Positions 30,878-44,933 are shown, counted from the stretch's first letter. The stretch is DNA of 64,000 nucleotides from Adineta steineri (GCA_905250115.1 CAJNOI010000052.1:104969-168968); one strand, 5' to 3'. Notes: generated from the letters alone by a model not told the origin. Numbers and translations are program-made.

Positions 30878-32932
30878 ATGAGTCGATCAAATATGCATCT
30901 TTTCGATCTACCGGATGAAATATTACTTTTGATTTTGAAGAAATTGAACAATATCGATGTTCTCTATTCTTTATTGGATGTTAATAATGGAAGACTTGAC
31001 ATTCTTGCACAAGAAAATATTTTTATTAACAATCTGAAGTTTGATTCTGTTAATGATACTTCATTAATCAGTCGATTTTGTATTGATATATTACCAAGAA
31101 TTCATTGTTATGTCAAATCATTTACTCTTCATGCATCTTTTATGGAATGTATTCTTCTTGCAAACAAATATCCAAATTTAACTGAACTTAAAATTATTCA
31201 TTTTCAACAAGATTTCATCTCAAAGTATTTTACAAGTAAGTATCTTAATAATCAAATTTCATTAGCTCACAGGAATAATGAAAATCTTGAAAATAGTCGA
31301 CTTGCATATCTTTGATTTTCTTCTTTGCAGATGAATAAATTCGAGCAATATTTGAAGTACAAATTACAAACCTTATTCTTGTCAATGACGATCCATATGA
31401 AATGGCAGATTCATTGAAAAATTATACTACAAATATCTATGCACATATATTAAGTTTCTTTAAGAATTTAAAGAAATTAAATGTAGTTGAATCAACTGAT
31501 GAAACGTATCCACCTTTATCACTCTGTGATTTATCGTTGAATACATTCTCCTCTTCAATTCTTACTCATTTGTATATCAATGTGTACACTTTGAATGATT
31601 GCCTTTATTTACTTGATGGACGACTTCAGCAATTGACAACATTATCTGTTCATGTTCATATTATAGATGATTCCTCAACAATTGTCCATAGCAAGGTAAA
31701 TTTGCATAGATAATTAATTGTCGTGAGATAAACATTTTTGAGAGAAACAAATTAGAACTACCTTGAAAGAATCGAATGGAAAAAATTGAATGATAAATTG
31801 TCGTAGAATCAAACGAAAAAGCTGATAAGTATCGATAACTATTTAAATGGTATGAACATGGAGTTTGTATTTATTAGGAGAAAATTGAATTTTACAAAGA
31901 GATTAATGAAACTGAATATAAGTGCAGAATGGAAGATCCAAGTATTTTGTCAACATTATTTGTGTGTTTTACTTTAATCGAAGAGAATCGAACTGACGAA
32001 GATAATATATGAGACAGTTGGCAGACACGATGTGAAATAGATATCAATCGAGATTAGATAATTAAAAATGTTTTTTTTTGTAGGATATTTTACCTAATTT
32101 GAAATGCTTCTCATTACAAACGTTCGACCGATTTGAACAATACAATAAAATTTTATCACTTCTGCGTCGTATGTTATTTGTAGAAAGTTTAACTTTATAT
32201 ATTCGTCTCAAAGATCAAAATAGAGTTATTGATGGCACTTCTATTCAACATGATATTCTTGATAATATGCCTAAACTTCAATTATTCACTTTTTATATTG
32301 GAGCTGATCTTGATACAATTGATTTATCAAACGAAGATATTCAAAAAACATTGACGACTATTGGACAATCTGCAACTAGTACTCTCAATCATGATATTAG
32401 TAACAAAATGATGTATTCGATTTTCTCATTGCCTTTTGCATTCGTAACTATTCGAGAACTTGGCAATAGTTTTCCAGATATCTTATTCAATTCTGTTACA
32501 TCACTACTTGTTCGAGATGCACATGCATTCAAGCATGAATTTTTCGTTCGAATTGCTCGGTCATTTCCACTACTGCGATGGTTGTGTATTGCTAATTTTC
32601 AATCACAATCATCATATGATATGAATACATTTACCATTGATAATAATCAATCATATTCAATAATTGAATATCCTCATCTAACGTCACTGGATGTGACATA
32701 TGCACATATCGATTATGCGAAACAATTTTTAAATGAAAGAAAGGCACTGGTACCATGTTTAACGAAATTAAGTGTGATGAATGTCGAATTAAAAAGGGTA
32801 ACGAAGAATTTTACAAGAGATGATACTCGATATATTTGTTCTAAGATCAAAAAACTATCTCTACTAGGGTCATTCAAACAATCGGACGCTTTTTCTGCCT
32901 ACTTTTCTTCAATAGAAACAATAGAAACATGA
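30878..32932 (+). pseudogene. F-box protein gene of a bdelloid-type family, with an in-frame stop at the exon 2 start
   Basis: Exons 30878-31235, 31331-31695 and 32084-32932 fit GT/AG rules and phase. The N-terminus has an F-box (LFDLPDEILLLILKKLNNID, residues 8-27). The rest is a long, irregular leucine-rich region (NLTELKIIHF, LKKLNVVES, LTHLYINVY, LLRWLCIANF and others) of the kind used as a substrate-binding arm in SCF ubiquitin ligases. Joining exon 1 to the AG at 31330 gives Asn-Glu-TAA at 31336-31338, before IRAIFEVQ. A weaker AG at 31344 (TTCGAG) would bypass the stop in frame. The gene is therefore either a recent pseudogene or one using an unusual acceptor. Confidence 0.75.
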
Positions 32933-33395
32933 TAAAATCATTTTGTTATTGATTATTAAAAAAAAAATAGTCTTTATTGTTGATCGATTTTTTTTTGTTT
33001 TCTTCATTTAAATAAAAAAATTGCTCATGTATTATGTATTATATCTCTAAGGAAGACATCAATATGTTCTATAGATTCAGTCATATTCGCTATAAGTATT
33101 ACGAGTAAAGCGAAAACCTTGTTCGAAATCAATAGTAATAGTGACATCTATTATATTTAAGTTTCGAATCGTTGTTTTTCACACTAATGTAATTCTTTTT
33201 CGATGAAAATGATGAAATGTGGAATTTGTTTCGAATGAAAATGACTTGATGGATGAGGAAAGATGAAGAAATTTATTCTTTTTCTAATATATAAAAACTG
33301 AATCTTATTATAGATGTTAAATATATTAATTCATAGACACTAAATCATATGATTGTGCTTGCAAACCATCATTTAAAAAAGATCAAATAGAAGTA
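32933..33395. other. Spacer between the F-box gene and RSF1
   Basis: AT-rich with two acceptor-like AGs (TTATAG near 33314 and TTCATAG ending 33338). The frame before the chosen RSF1 ATG stays open back to the second AG, so an upstream first exon, or a trans-splice site there, is possible. No other feature. Confidence 0.4.
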
Positions 33396-36300
33396 ATGGC
33401 TATCGAAAATAATTTCATTGATTCTCAGAAAGATCAACGTCGAATAGACTTATTAAATGATGCAAATTATGGGATTGTGCTTTGTTTTCTGGATAAATTT
33501 CGATCTATACTTGATTTACCACATTACCCACTACAACTTTTTGAAGATCATCTTATAAATTGTCAAGAACAAAGTAAGTGTACTTAATTAATAGTTCATA
33601 TTGGTTAAGCCTTTTACTTTAATACAGATCCATCACGTCTTATTGATTTTCATTTCATTCTTCTCAAACGCTTATCTTTAGCAAAAAATGCTCAACGTGA
33701 TAAATTTGATTCAATTATTACTAAAGTACACTGACCTATTGTTCTTTATCATCATTTTCATTGTTCTTCAATATTATTAGTTTGTTTCACGATTTGATTC
33801 AAACGATAGTGAACAATTAGCAACAATTGGTTATTTACACATTGATATAAATCTTAAAGTTCGAATTATAAAAGTAAATCGTAGTAGTATTTATTAATAA
33901 GAATTCATAGAAACTGTTTTATCTAGAATTTATTTGAAAGTCAATTTGATTTGAATCAAACATTCAAAAATACAATTAGTGAAAAATCATCATGTAATAT
34001 TAAATCTCTACCATTAGGTCGTGATCGTTTTGGTGCTTCATATTGGTTTTTTATGGTTTGTATATTCTCATATGATAGGGTCATGACAGTCTCTATTGGA
34101 TTATCATAGGATAGTAATTGTTTTGTACGATTATTTCGTGAAGATGTTAATAATGATCGAACATGGACGAATATTGCTAAGTAAGTAGAAAATTACTGTA
34201 CTATGAATTATTTTTATCTATATTGTTTTTGTAGAAATCGAGAAGAATTGGAAAAGTTCATTCAATTGTTGATTACTGATTCGATTGTACGAAAGAGATT
34301 TCCTGGTAAAGAAAATATCCTATTAAAATATGTTATTTTTTTTAATCTTTATATAAAGATTGGATCATTGATTATGAGCCATATTTATCTTTATTACCAA
34401 CAAGTGAATTTGAACAATGCTATTTATCAATCCGAGATGATGTTAGAGATGAAGAGCTTGAAACAACTCCAGATAATATTGAAAATTCTGATCTTTCAAA
34501 AGATAAAGATGAATCATCATCATCACCTGAAATATCAACAAAAAGAAAGCGTGGACGACCGAAACGTTCAACAGAATCTATAATCGAAGTAAATTGCACT
34601 GAAGTACAAAAAGAAACTGAAACAACAATAGATGATGACGACGAAGAATCTGATGTATTAAAAAAAAGTAATTCTAGAAGTAGAAAACACAAAGTTACTA
34701 CAGAAGAACAAGAAGTATCTCTTGACGATATGAGTCTTGCAACACGTCGATCATCACGACTGCGACCAACGTCTGTAGTTACTCCTGACAGTACTTCTCA
34801 GGTATAAAAGATGACGAAGTTCGAAAGGATCAATTTAAATATATTTTTAGTTATCTGGTACGACACAAAAGCATTTAATAAAGACAAAAACAAAAATTTC
34901 ACCTACACTTCGTTCTCGTCGTCGACGTAAAAAACCATCTCGACGAAATATGGATGATTATTTTTGTTTATCAACATCAAGTTCAGACGAACATATCGAT
35001 GATCTAACTGACGATGAATATAATTCTGATGATAATCAATATTTAGTAGATGTTGAAGATCATTTTTTTGAACTTGATGAAGATAATAGTAGTATGAATG
35101 ATCAAGAATTACGTACAGCTAAAACAGCACATACATCAACAATAATAACAACTTGTTATATCTGTTCAAAAAGTGATCGACCAGAAGTTTTATTATTATG
35201 TGATGATTGTAATGATGCATATCATTTGGAATGTTTATATCCTGTACTTTTATCTGTACCTGAAGGTGATTGGTATTGTCCATTATGTGAACAAAAACAA
35301 TTATCAACTTGTTTAATGAATCGATTAAAAGAATTATTAATTCATTTTAATACAGCTGATACGAAAAAACAAATACGATCTACAAAAAAATTATTTCAAC
35401 GAAAAATTAAAGTCAAAGAATATAGTAGTGATGAGAGTATAACAGCATCTGAATCCGATAACAATGACGATTCAATGTTATCAACTAGTCAAATAAATGA
35501 AAATAGTAATTTATCATCAAGTTATTTTGATGATGAAAAGCAAAGTATAAGTCAACGTGGTCGTCATCGACGTACTCGGTTTGATATTAGAAAAATGCTT
35601 GGTGATGAATATATTGATGATGATGCTGATGATAATAGTACAGATAAAACAAATTTTCATTTACAATTACCAAAAAAGATAACTCGGTTACTTCATCGTC
35701 ATGATCGATCATTAATAAAAAATGATTCACAAACCAGGACATTACCAACACGTGTATGATAAAAAATAGTTCTATTTTCTTTATTTGAATAAATTGTTTT
35801 TTTGTTTATTTTCAGTTATGTGATACATCATTTGATTTAAATGAAAAACTTGGTTCACCACTTGTTTATGTTAATGCTGATGAAAATTCTCATCAAACGA
35901 AATCTGTTATAACTAATTCAAAACAAACATTAAAAATTGTACGTCGATGGAATGATGTTCAACGACGTAGTCGACTTAAAGCAACAAACATGAAATTAGT
36001 CAATGAAACAATCGCATCTGATTATATCGATGAGAATTCTGGATTTGCTACCGATGATATATCATTACCATATTCGAATGATAGTAATAGTAATAGTGCA
36101 ACAAAAGATGATGATGGTACAATTAATCATTCAAGAATAACTTTAATTCAACCAGCAAGTTTAGTCCCTATTGATAAATTTTCATCAAGAAATATTACAA
36201 AAAAATCAGATGCCAATTTTGATCGACTGACTCGAGATATACAAAATGCAGTGGATGAAGCACATGTATTACCAACAACAACAACAACTAAAGTCATGTA

Positions 36301-36576
36301 AGTAATTGTATTCATGAAAATTCTTATTTTTGTATCATTTATAGTAATCACAAACAAGTCAAACGAATTCAAAAAACAATCTTTTCACCATATATGTCTA
36401 AAACTCCATTTCCATCATGTTTATCTCAATTACCAAATGATGCATGTAATATTTTCAAATCACAAGATTCTTCCATTGCAACTTCTGATTCAAGTATTAG
36501 TCTCATACCTTCTTCGACATCATCATCAGTACTTGATATATCTGATGAACTAACAACATCGTTTAAAGATACTTGA
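33396..36576 (+). CDS. RSF1: RSF1-like chromatin remodelling subunit with PHD finger
   Basis: RSF1 partners SNF2H (ISWI) in the RSF nucleosome-spacing complex. Ten exons join in frame into 899 residues (33396-33573, 33628-33725, 33781-33873, 33927-34055, 34110-34180, 34235-34305, 34359-34801, 34851-35753, 35816-36297, 36345-36576). The N-terminal 250 residues follow the RSF1 WHIM/DDT-like region: LCFLDKFRSILDLPHYPLQ, LPLGRDRFGASYWF and NREELEKFIQLL. A long acidic and AT-hook-like part follows (KRKRGRPKRS). The PHD finger reads CYICSKSDRPEVLLLCDDC, then YHLECL and GDWYCPLC, followed by the RSF1-typical MNRLKELL helix. Ser/Asp-rich segments fill the tail. The start may lie further upstream. Confidence 0.88.
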
Positions 36577-36947
36577 TATTTTCGTTTTTTCTTTTGTATT
36601 CTCAATCTAAGTCAAAAAGCATTGTGCTTATTGTATTTAGTTATAAAATAGTTTTCTATATCCGTTCCGTTTCATGATAAATAATAAAATGAAAGATGAA
36701 TAGAACAGTATTGTACTATTTATATTAATCTTTTCATTTGAAAATTAACTTCCGATATATAAAATTATTCTCATCAACGTAGGACATTATTTTGACAATG
36801 ATATTTCCCTATTTTATTTTTTGATCTTTAGCGGCGACAATTGATTTTAAAAAAACAATAGGCAAACAAATTTACACGTGCATATACAATTATTGTGAAG
36901 TTTTACAAGTAAGAATAGGAATGTTTTCGTTTCTTTTACATTATCGA
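36577..36947. other. Convergent 3' spacer between RSF1 and VWA gene A
   Basis: Contains AATAAA-type signals (for example near 36680) and AT-rich sequence; nothing else is recognised. Confidence 0.5.
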
Positions 36948-38239
36948 TTAAGATATACAACATTTGCTCTTCTTGCCTTTACTAGCATGGCGATCTGGTG
37001 GACCACTTCCAGTTACACGACGTTCGTCAAGTGTGTCAAACCAATCATCTACAGCACCCATTAAGACTTTAACAACATACTTAATAAATAAATAAATAAA
37101 TATATACATATGTATTTAATTAATTTACTTACATCACCAAAGCTAAATGGAAATTCTTTTCCTTGTACTTTGTGAATTTCAGTTCTTTCTGATTTATAAT
37201 CATCAGCAACATCAAGATTTGGAATTTTCTTATCCCAATTATTCAAATAGCTAAATATCAAAAAAAAACATGTAAATTTATATAAACAATAGATTAATAT
37301 ATCATTTACCCAATACATTCATCATCATCTGTACACGCAATAATTGTAACTGGTATACGATTAATTGGCTTACGTTCATGACGAAGTACATTTTCTAATG
37401 TTTTTGTATCTTGTTGTCCACTATCATTAGTTGGTATACCATCTGTTGCAATAAGAATTAGAAGTTTACGTTCTTGAACTTCAAGTTGTTTTGCTTGTAA
37501 AACATGTCGAAGTACACGAGCAATTGGCGTAGGTCCTAGAATTATATCATAAATGTTATACAGTCCGTATTTTATTTTCTTATTTACCAGATGGTGGCAT
37601 AGCAAAAACAGGTTTAAGTTCTTCAGCATTTTTAACATTACGCATAGGTTCACGATTTAAGAAGAATATATCTAAAACAAAAGATTAAACTATCATTAAT
37701 AATATATTAATTTCGTCCTTACCAACACCATCAGGATCAAAACTTGTAAATTGAAATAAAAATAAAACGAAAATGTATAAAATGAATAAAAAAAAAAAAA
37801 GCATACACAGAAGCAATATCGACTACAATTGAAACTGTTCGTCGAAGTTCATCCCATCTTGTTGGATTATGATCGAATGGACCGGATAAATCACCTAATT
37901 GAATTAAAATATTTCTTTAAATATACGATTATTTTGTTTCACAAGAAAAAAATTTTACCCAGTGGTGTATTCATTGATCCGGAATCTAAATAAATATACA
38001 AATAAAATATTAAAATTTTGATTCAAGGTCTTCGTCTTACCATCAACAATAAATGCAATTTCATATCCTTCTAAACCTCGTAATCGTGTAGCAAATTCTC
38101 GATTAATTTCATAAAGATTAACCAAATATTGAAATTTTGACATTCGTTCATCATTTGTTTGTGATAATGAATTAAACCCAACTTGATTCGATGGATATGC
38201 AGGTGGAGGCGCTGTTGGAGGGTATTGTTGTGGATACAT
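36948..38239 (-). CDS. VWA-domain protein A with C-terminal CaaX box
   Basis: About seven small exons are read leftward from the ATG at 38237-38239. A P/Y/Q-rich head (MYPQQYPPTAPPPAYPSNQ) leads into a von Willebrand A domain. The MIDAS motif DDSGSMNTPLG is split by an intron. WDELRRTVSIVVDIAS, FDPDGVDIFFLNREP, LLILIATDGIPTNDSG and VTIIACTDDDECIGYL follow, with KEFPFSFGDYVVKVLMGAVD near the end. The last residues KKSKCCIS form a CaaX box, so prenylation and membrane attachment are likely. The layout recalls the copine/RING-VWA domain without C2 or RING parts. Gene B, 0.9 kb upstream, is a tandem paralogue. One exon is only about 20 nt. Confidence 0.82.
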
Positions 38240-39135
38240 ATTTAATCTGATTTCAAATTCTATACATAAAATACTCTCATAACATTCGTTTTATACTGTT
38301 TTATCATTTTCTTTTTTCTTTTCTTTTTCTTCACTTACTCTTATTTTATACTATCTGACGTCAAGAGTTTCTTGTTGTTTGACCGAAAGAAAAAACACAA
38401 AAATCTAAAAATAGTATGCCTTTTTGTTTTAAAACCTATAAAATCTGCTGTAATAATTATTAGTCAACAAAGAAAAAAAATTGTACAATTTAGTGAATAA
38501 TCAGTGACGTCCGTTACGGATATATTTTTTTTAAAATTGTGACGTCAATTTGATGATGACGTTGTAAACATTGAAAGCAGAAAAAAACAAGCTTTAGTAT
38601 GTGACTAACACCATTCTTAGTCTTCTTTTTTGTTTTTCCTTGTTCTACTAAGCCTGCAACAAAATGAAGGAGAAAAAAACAGAATATCCACATACGCGCA
38701 CGCACACACACACGCTCACACACGCAGATGATCTCGCATCGGTTAACTGATTACATATTAAAAAAATAATATTTTTTAGATTTTATACAAAAAAACAAGA
38801 AAGCAATAGCCATGAGTGATATATCACTATTAATAAAATCGATTAAAGTAAAATTATGCACATAATTCACGGTTTGATAAGAATGATGATTAAAAATTTT
38901 GATTTGTCGGCCAGAAGAGGTTCATCAACCAAGATAATGGCCACCATAACGAATCTATTGTTAAAAATAAAATTATGATTTTTTTTTGTTGAAAATAATT
39001 TATATGATGGCATGCTGTTAGTAGAAGATGGTTAATAATTAATTATAATCAAATAAACTCAATTGCTTTTCTATTACAAAATAAAAATTGAATAGAATTT
39101 TTCTCGTAGAGAATTTTGTTTTGAATTCTACCTTG
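38240..39135. other. Spacer between the tandem VWA genes
   Basis: This is the promoter side of gene A and the 3' side of gene B. CA-rich low-complexity sequence (ACGCACACACACACG near 38700) gives chance ORFs. Nothing else is recognised. Confidence 0.5.
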
Positions 39136-40385
39136 TTATAAAATAATACAACGTTGTTTCTTTCTTTTATTACCATTGCCTTCTGTTGTTCGTCCATAAC
39201 CATCGGTTGTTACTTTTTTTTCATCTAAATCATCAAACCAACTGTCCACACCACCCATTAGAATTTTAACAACATACTAAATTAAAATAAAAAGATATAG
39301 AAATAAAAATATCATGACATACATCACCAAAACTAAATGGAAATTGTTTTCCTTGTCGTCCTTGAATTTCTCGTTTTTCATTTCGATAATCATCAACAAC
39401 ATCTAGATTAGGAATCTTTTTATCCCAATCATTTAAATATCCAATACAATCATTGTCATCTATGATTAAATAAAAATTTTATCGATAAAATTTTTGATCT
39501 TTTCCCTTCTTACCAGTACAAGCTATAATGGTTACTGGTATACGATTAACAGGTTTACGTTCATGTTTAAGAACATATTCAAATGAACGAATATCTCGAT
39601 GTCCTTGATTATCAGTTGGTACACCATCAGTTGCTAAAAGTATCAATAATTTACGTTCTTCAATTTCATGTTGTTTATCACGAAGTACACGTCGAAGAAC
39701 TGAAACAATCGGAGTTGGACCTTAGAAAAAAGAAAAACAAATTTTTTTTCTCGAACAATTCAATTCGGAAATATACCAGCTGGTGGAACAGCAAATACAG
39801 AAATTAATTGCGAAGAATTGCGAACATGAAATAAAGGTTCACGATTAAGAAAATAAATATCAACGCCATCTGGATCGAGAACACTAGCTATATCAACAAC
39901 AATTGATACTGTTTGCTTTAATTCATCCCCTATAATAGAAATAATTTCTTTTTTTATCAAAAAAAAATGAAGTATGATTTCATACATCTCGATGGCATTT
40001 TATCAAAAGGACCAGATAAATTACCTGTGGATAAAAAAAAATCAAATATACATATATATTAATAAAGAATAATTTACCGAGTGGAGTATTCATCGAACCT
40101 GAATCATCACAGATAAAAACAATTTCATATCCTTCAAGTGCACGTAATTTTGTAGCAAATGTATGATTAACTATATATATATTGAATATTATTCAATACC
40201 GAAATATTGAACATAAATAACTCACTTTCATATCGAGCAACAAGTTGTTGAAACTCTGCTAAACGATTCTCACTACTCATATGATGATTTGGCATAGTCT
40301 CATGATATTGCTGTTGATTTGATTGCATATCAGTTTGATATGGAGGTGGAGCAGACGGTGCTGATGGATATTGTTGTGGATACAT
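39136..40385 (-). CDS. VWA-domain protein B with C-terminal CaaX box
   Basis: The exon plan parallels gene A. The head is MYPQQYPSAPSAPPPYQTD, with a PPxY motif, the type bound by WW domains of NEDD4-like ligases. The VWA domain has FICDDSGSMNTPLG, WDELKQTVSIVVDIASVLD, VDIYFLNREPLFHV, LLILLATDGVPTDNQG and VTIIACTDDNDCIGYLNDWD. The tail is basic (NKRKKQRCIIL) and ends in CIIL, a CaaX box whose final Leu favours geranylgeranylation, where gene A's Ser favours farnesylation. Introns interrupt homologous places, so the pair arose by tandem duplication. Function unknown; metal-dependent protein binding at a membrane is inferred. Confidence 0.82.
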
Positions 40386-41682
40386 TTTTAGATAATATGA
40401 TACGATAAAAGTGGAGACTTTTTACTATTAAATACTGATGTGAAGCATTATTTATAATTTAAAGAAATCTGAAGACGCGGAAATAAATTACAAAGAGAAA
40501 AGGAATATGTTGGTTTTCATTGAAACGGAAGAAGAATGGCACGGAGAAATGAAGACACATTCGTTTTAATGTAAAATCTAATTGTCACTCGATCTAGTCA
40601 ACTGTCATTTTTTCTTTTCTTAATCATTATTCATTATAATGAATAAGAGTAGAGTCATGATGACGTACTATAACAAAAAAAAAAGTGCTTCTCATTCATT
40701 TTATATATCAGTATAGATAAGAATTATTAAATCAACATTGAAAATTTCTTTTCTATTTTCTTATCAGCGATATGGATGTGTTTCTTCTTGTTTGCCGTTC
40801 ATTCATCAAACTATATAAGAAAAATATCCTTCTCTTTTTTTTTCTGTCTATTTATTTTTCGTTAGTAATACAAGTAGTTGGTTGGTGTGAACAAATGAAA
40901 AAAGAAAAAAAAAGAAAAAGAAGAACAAGAAAAAAGAGCAAACAAAAGAAAGAGAGAGAGAGAGAGAAAAGGTCGTTCACTACATGAATAAAGTGCCAGA
41001 ACAAGTTAAATAGATTTAGTTTTTGATGAAAAAACAACATTCCTGGGTAGAAAAAAAAAAAGAAACAAAAAAAACGCGTACAGACAAAACACAAAAGAAA
41101 TATGTATGTGTGGCACCTCCCATATAAATTACGCACAAGTTCCTGAGACAAAAAAGAGAAGATACAGAAAAAAAACAGACTCGAACCGCGCACATCTGCC
41201 GATAAACCATATAATTTTCCCTTCGCTCCATTACTTCCTAGCTCGAGTATTATTATCATTGTTTCCTTTGAGAGGAAGTGTGTAACAACAAAACCTTTAC
41301 AATATATGAAGTACACACACACAAACATACACAGTTATATATTATGTATACGAAGCAATTACAAGCAATAGACAATAAAGCTGTACATAAGAATTTTTTG
41401 TTTTTGAGCAAAAACAACAAACCAAACCGCTGTATATAAAACAAAGATAAGTTTCAAAAAAAACATACAATGTTGCCTGACAAGATCAAAAACACATTGT
41501 CAAGGCCGTTTTATATACAGCAAACAAAGAAAACAGAATATGAGAGCGACCACTGTCACATAATAAAAAAAACCAAACAAACAATCAAACAAATCTAACT
41601 ACAGAGAATAATAGAAGACACAAAAAAAACTGCTTTTATGAAAAGGAAAAAAAAGAAAAAAAACAAACAAACAAAATAAATG
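40386..41682. other. 1.3 kb spacer: Pumilio 3'UTR side and VWA gene B upstream
   Basis: Purine-rich runs on the + strand (AGAAAGAGAGAGAGAGAG near 40950) give long pyrimidine tracts on the transcribed minus strand and explain several spurious ORFs. The part next to 41682 is the likely long 3'UTR of Pumilio. No gene is called. Confidence 0.5.
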
Positions 41683-44600
41683 TTAGTTGTCATAATGTGA
41701 CAAACCGTTTGAATTTGATGTTGATGACGTTAATAATGGACCCAAATCCGAGCTTTTACTTAAATGTTTTTCTAATTTAGTTATTATATGTTTACCATAT
41801 GTAAATTTACGAAGTGATTGGATATGTGGGCGAACTTTTGTTAAAAGAATTTTTCGTTGAGCTGGTTCAGCAACATCGATCATCTATGACAAGAAAAATT
41901 TATTAAATGTCTAAGATGAAACTGAAGTGTAAATTAATTTTTATTTGATACTCATAAATCTTATTGGGGATATAAGGACTCTCAACATAGTTAATTATAC
42001 CAAATAACGTTCGAAAACAAAGAATATCGAGGTATTCAAAAATATTCTAACGATCTATAAATATTTTCATTTCAGTATTTAAACTTAGAAATAGCTTTTT
42101 TTTTATTTTCTAGGTAATAAAGAAAAAAAATCATATGAATTATTTAGATTTCCCTCTTTGATCTCATACGTAATTTTATTTTTCGAAGATAGTTTCTTGG
42201 TTAGATTTTATAATACACATGAGAATATAAAAAGAAAGTTTCTTATTCCTTATAAATGATGAATACACAATTAGTGTTTAATTCAATTACGAAAAACTAT
42301 TTTATTGATATATTGAAAAGTGAATGAGTAGAAGTTCTTTGATTCTTAGCGGAAAATAGAATTTACTATGATTATCGTATGATAATACTAATAGAATTCT
42401 TGTTTATTCACTACAAACTACAAGTCTATTAATACATGAATAAGAAATATTTTAGTTGATGAATGAAATTCATTAATTCAGGGATGACAGAAGGATATGA
42501 CGTATCTTTGGGGCAATCCGCTTATTTCCTGATATTATATATTATGGAATGAATAATTAGATTTCCGGATACTCAATCATTACTATTCATTGCTCGACTA
42601 AACCATATTATTCGGATTCTCGATTATATTGCCGAAATAATTTTATGGAAATAACATCTAATTATATCACACCATTAAGTAATTTAGAAACTTCGATTTA
42701 ATCGAATATTATCATGTGATAATAAAACATTTGAATTTACGAAAAAGAAAAGTTGTCAATTGTACAATAGAATCTCTTCTGACAACTAAAAATGTTGTGA
42801 GAAAAACAATTCAAGAAATAAAATATATGGTAAAAATCTTTGCTAAGTCTATCATTATTCACTTTCATAAATTATACTTTATAGTCTGTCGGTTTATTTT
42901 TAGAATTTGTTACTACTCTTTCCTAGGTACTATTGGAAGAAGAAAAAAAAGAAGTGAAAATCTATTAGCTTACTTTTTGCACGACATAATTCGCAAATTG
43001 ATCTTTCATCATTGTTAACAATGCACTATTTGGTCTAAGATAATATAAATAAATAATATTTTAATTATTTTCGATTAAATTTCTTACCCATCGCCAAATG
43101 AGACAACTTCATCAATAAGTTGACGTTTTTCTTCTCGTGTTGCATATGTTACACATTTTTCAACCACATTACTATAATTAAATAAGTTCTCATTAATTTA
43201 AAACAATCGAATATATTTTTCTTGTCTTAATGTGAAATAGCCCAAGAGATTTCTTATCCGAGCTTAAAGTTTATACTAAACTTTTTGACTTAGTAATCTC
43301 TATTAATCTTTAATAAGCATCATATTTCCATGAATAAATAAGATATTGCTTATAAGAAAACCTTAGGAAATACTTTATCCTAGTTGACCTATGACATCAT
43401 CATTTAGTTTCTCTTAACTAACAACAATATTGTTTAGACATGTTTTAATCAAATTTTTTTTATCTATGTAAAGGTATAGTGACAGTCAGAATGTGTCAAA
43501 ACTTCTAGTAAGAACAAGTGTTTTATTAATAATCTAATCTTTTTTGATTGGTCTGTAAAATATGTTCATTTTTAACAGGGCTGTTTTTACTAAGACATTT
43601 AGTACATTCTAATTAATCTTAGATAGTTCCCAGTGTGATCTTAATTACCTTGCAAACTTATGTTGCGATAATTGAAGTACTCGTCCCATAATAGCATTTA
43701 CAATTCTACTTCGATCTTCAAGTTTACCATGTTCTAATACATGTTGAATAACATAATTTCCTATTAGAAAAAAAATTAAACATTTTGTCTGTCTTTGATT
43801 AAATCATTTTTATCTTACCATATTGATCTTGTACAAGATTTTCCAATTCATTATGTAAAATATCAAGTATAGGTCTTGTTTGTGTTTCTTTACAATTTTC
43901 AAGTATACGTTGTATAACTCGACAACCATATGGATGTGCCGATAATGAAAAAACTTGTTTTGTTACATCATTTATTATAAACTGAATATCATCTCCTGTA
44001 CAACATTCAATACATTTTTGTATAACATGATTACCATTTTGATCCTCAATACATTTAACAATATTTCCATCTAATTCTCTTGCTATCTGTATTTGATATT
44101 CAGGTTGTAATGTTTCAACAGCTTTTTGTATTACACGACAACCATACATTTGTAAAGCAAGTGATAAAACATTTCCACGTACACGTTGAGCTAAATATGC
44201 TTTATGTTCCGGTGAACCAAATTCAAAGAATTTCTAGAATAAAGAAAAAAAAATATATATATATATTCTTATCAAATATAAATAAGTTCTATACTTGAAT
44301 AACATAATTGCCAAAAACATCTGTCATGAGTTGTGGAGCATTTGAAAGAATTTCTTTGAAGACCATATCTTTTTCTGCATTTGTTGCACGTTCAAGTTTT
44401 TGTTGAATAAATCTTGAACCATGTTGATCCATTGAAAATTCAGCAAAATGTCCAATGACATCACGTAATTGTAAATTTGGCATACGACTATTACGAAAAT
44501 CATCTAATAATTTACTTCTTGGAACAACTGAATCACGTCCAGAATTTGAACTTGGATTACTTCCACGCATATTATTATTATTATTATTATTTCCTGGTCC

Positions 44601-44933
44601 ACCAAAGACATTTGGTGCATAGAAATTAGGCATTGGTCCACTAATTCCACCAACACTACGACGTCCTGTATATACATCATTACCATTAAGCATTGATTGT
44701 GACATAGCTCCTGATGGTGGTTGTTGTTGATTTTGTGGTGGATAAAATCGTGGATTAAATATTCCATCAAATCCAGCTGTATTTGATGATGATGGCGGTG
44801 TCATCGACGTCATTAAAGTATTGTATGCAGGTGATGGTGGTAAACCGCCAGGTAATTGACCATGATATAATGGTGTTTGTTGTTGTTGTTGTTGAATTGG
44901 TTTTGATAAACGAGGATCCGTATTAAGACGTGA
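41683..44933 (-). CDS. PUM: Pumilio-family RNA-binding protein (5' end lost in an assembly gap)
   Basis: Pumilio proteins bind UGUA-containing 3'UTR sites and repress mRNAs. The gene is read leftward from the N gap to the stop at 41683. A Q-, G- and N-rich disordered region comes first ([25 protein letters not shown]), then the PUM-HD starting [18 protein letters not shown]. Repeat signatures are visible in order: [70 protein letters not shown] and [10 protein letters not shown], a complete eight-repeat set. It ends [13 protein letters not shown] plus a short Ser-rich tail. The last intron is about 1.1 kb, long for this window. The true start lies in or beyond 44934-45033. Confidence 0.93.

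Noticed and set aside
40772-41328. Long ORFs on both strands
   Set aside because: They come from purine/pyrimidine-biased low-complexity DNA (AGAGAG and AAAGAAA runs) in the Pumilio-VWA spacer.
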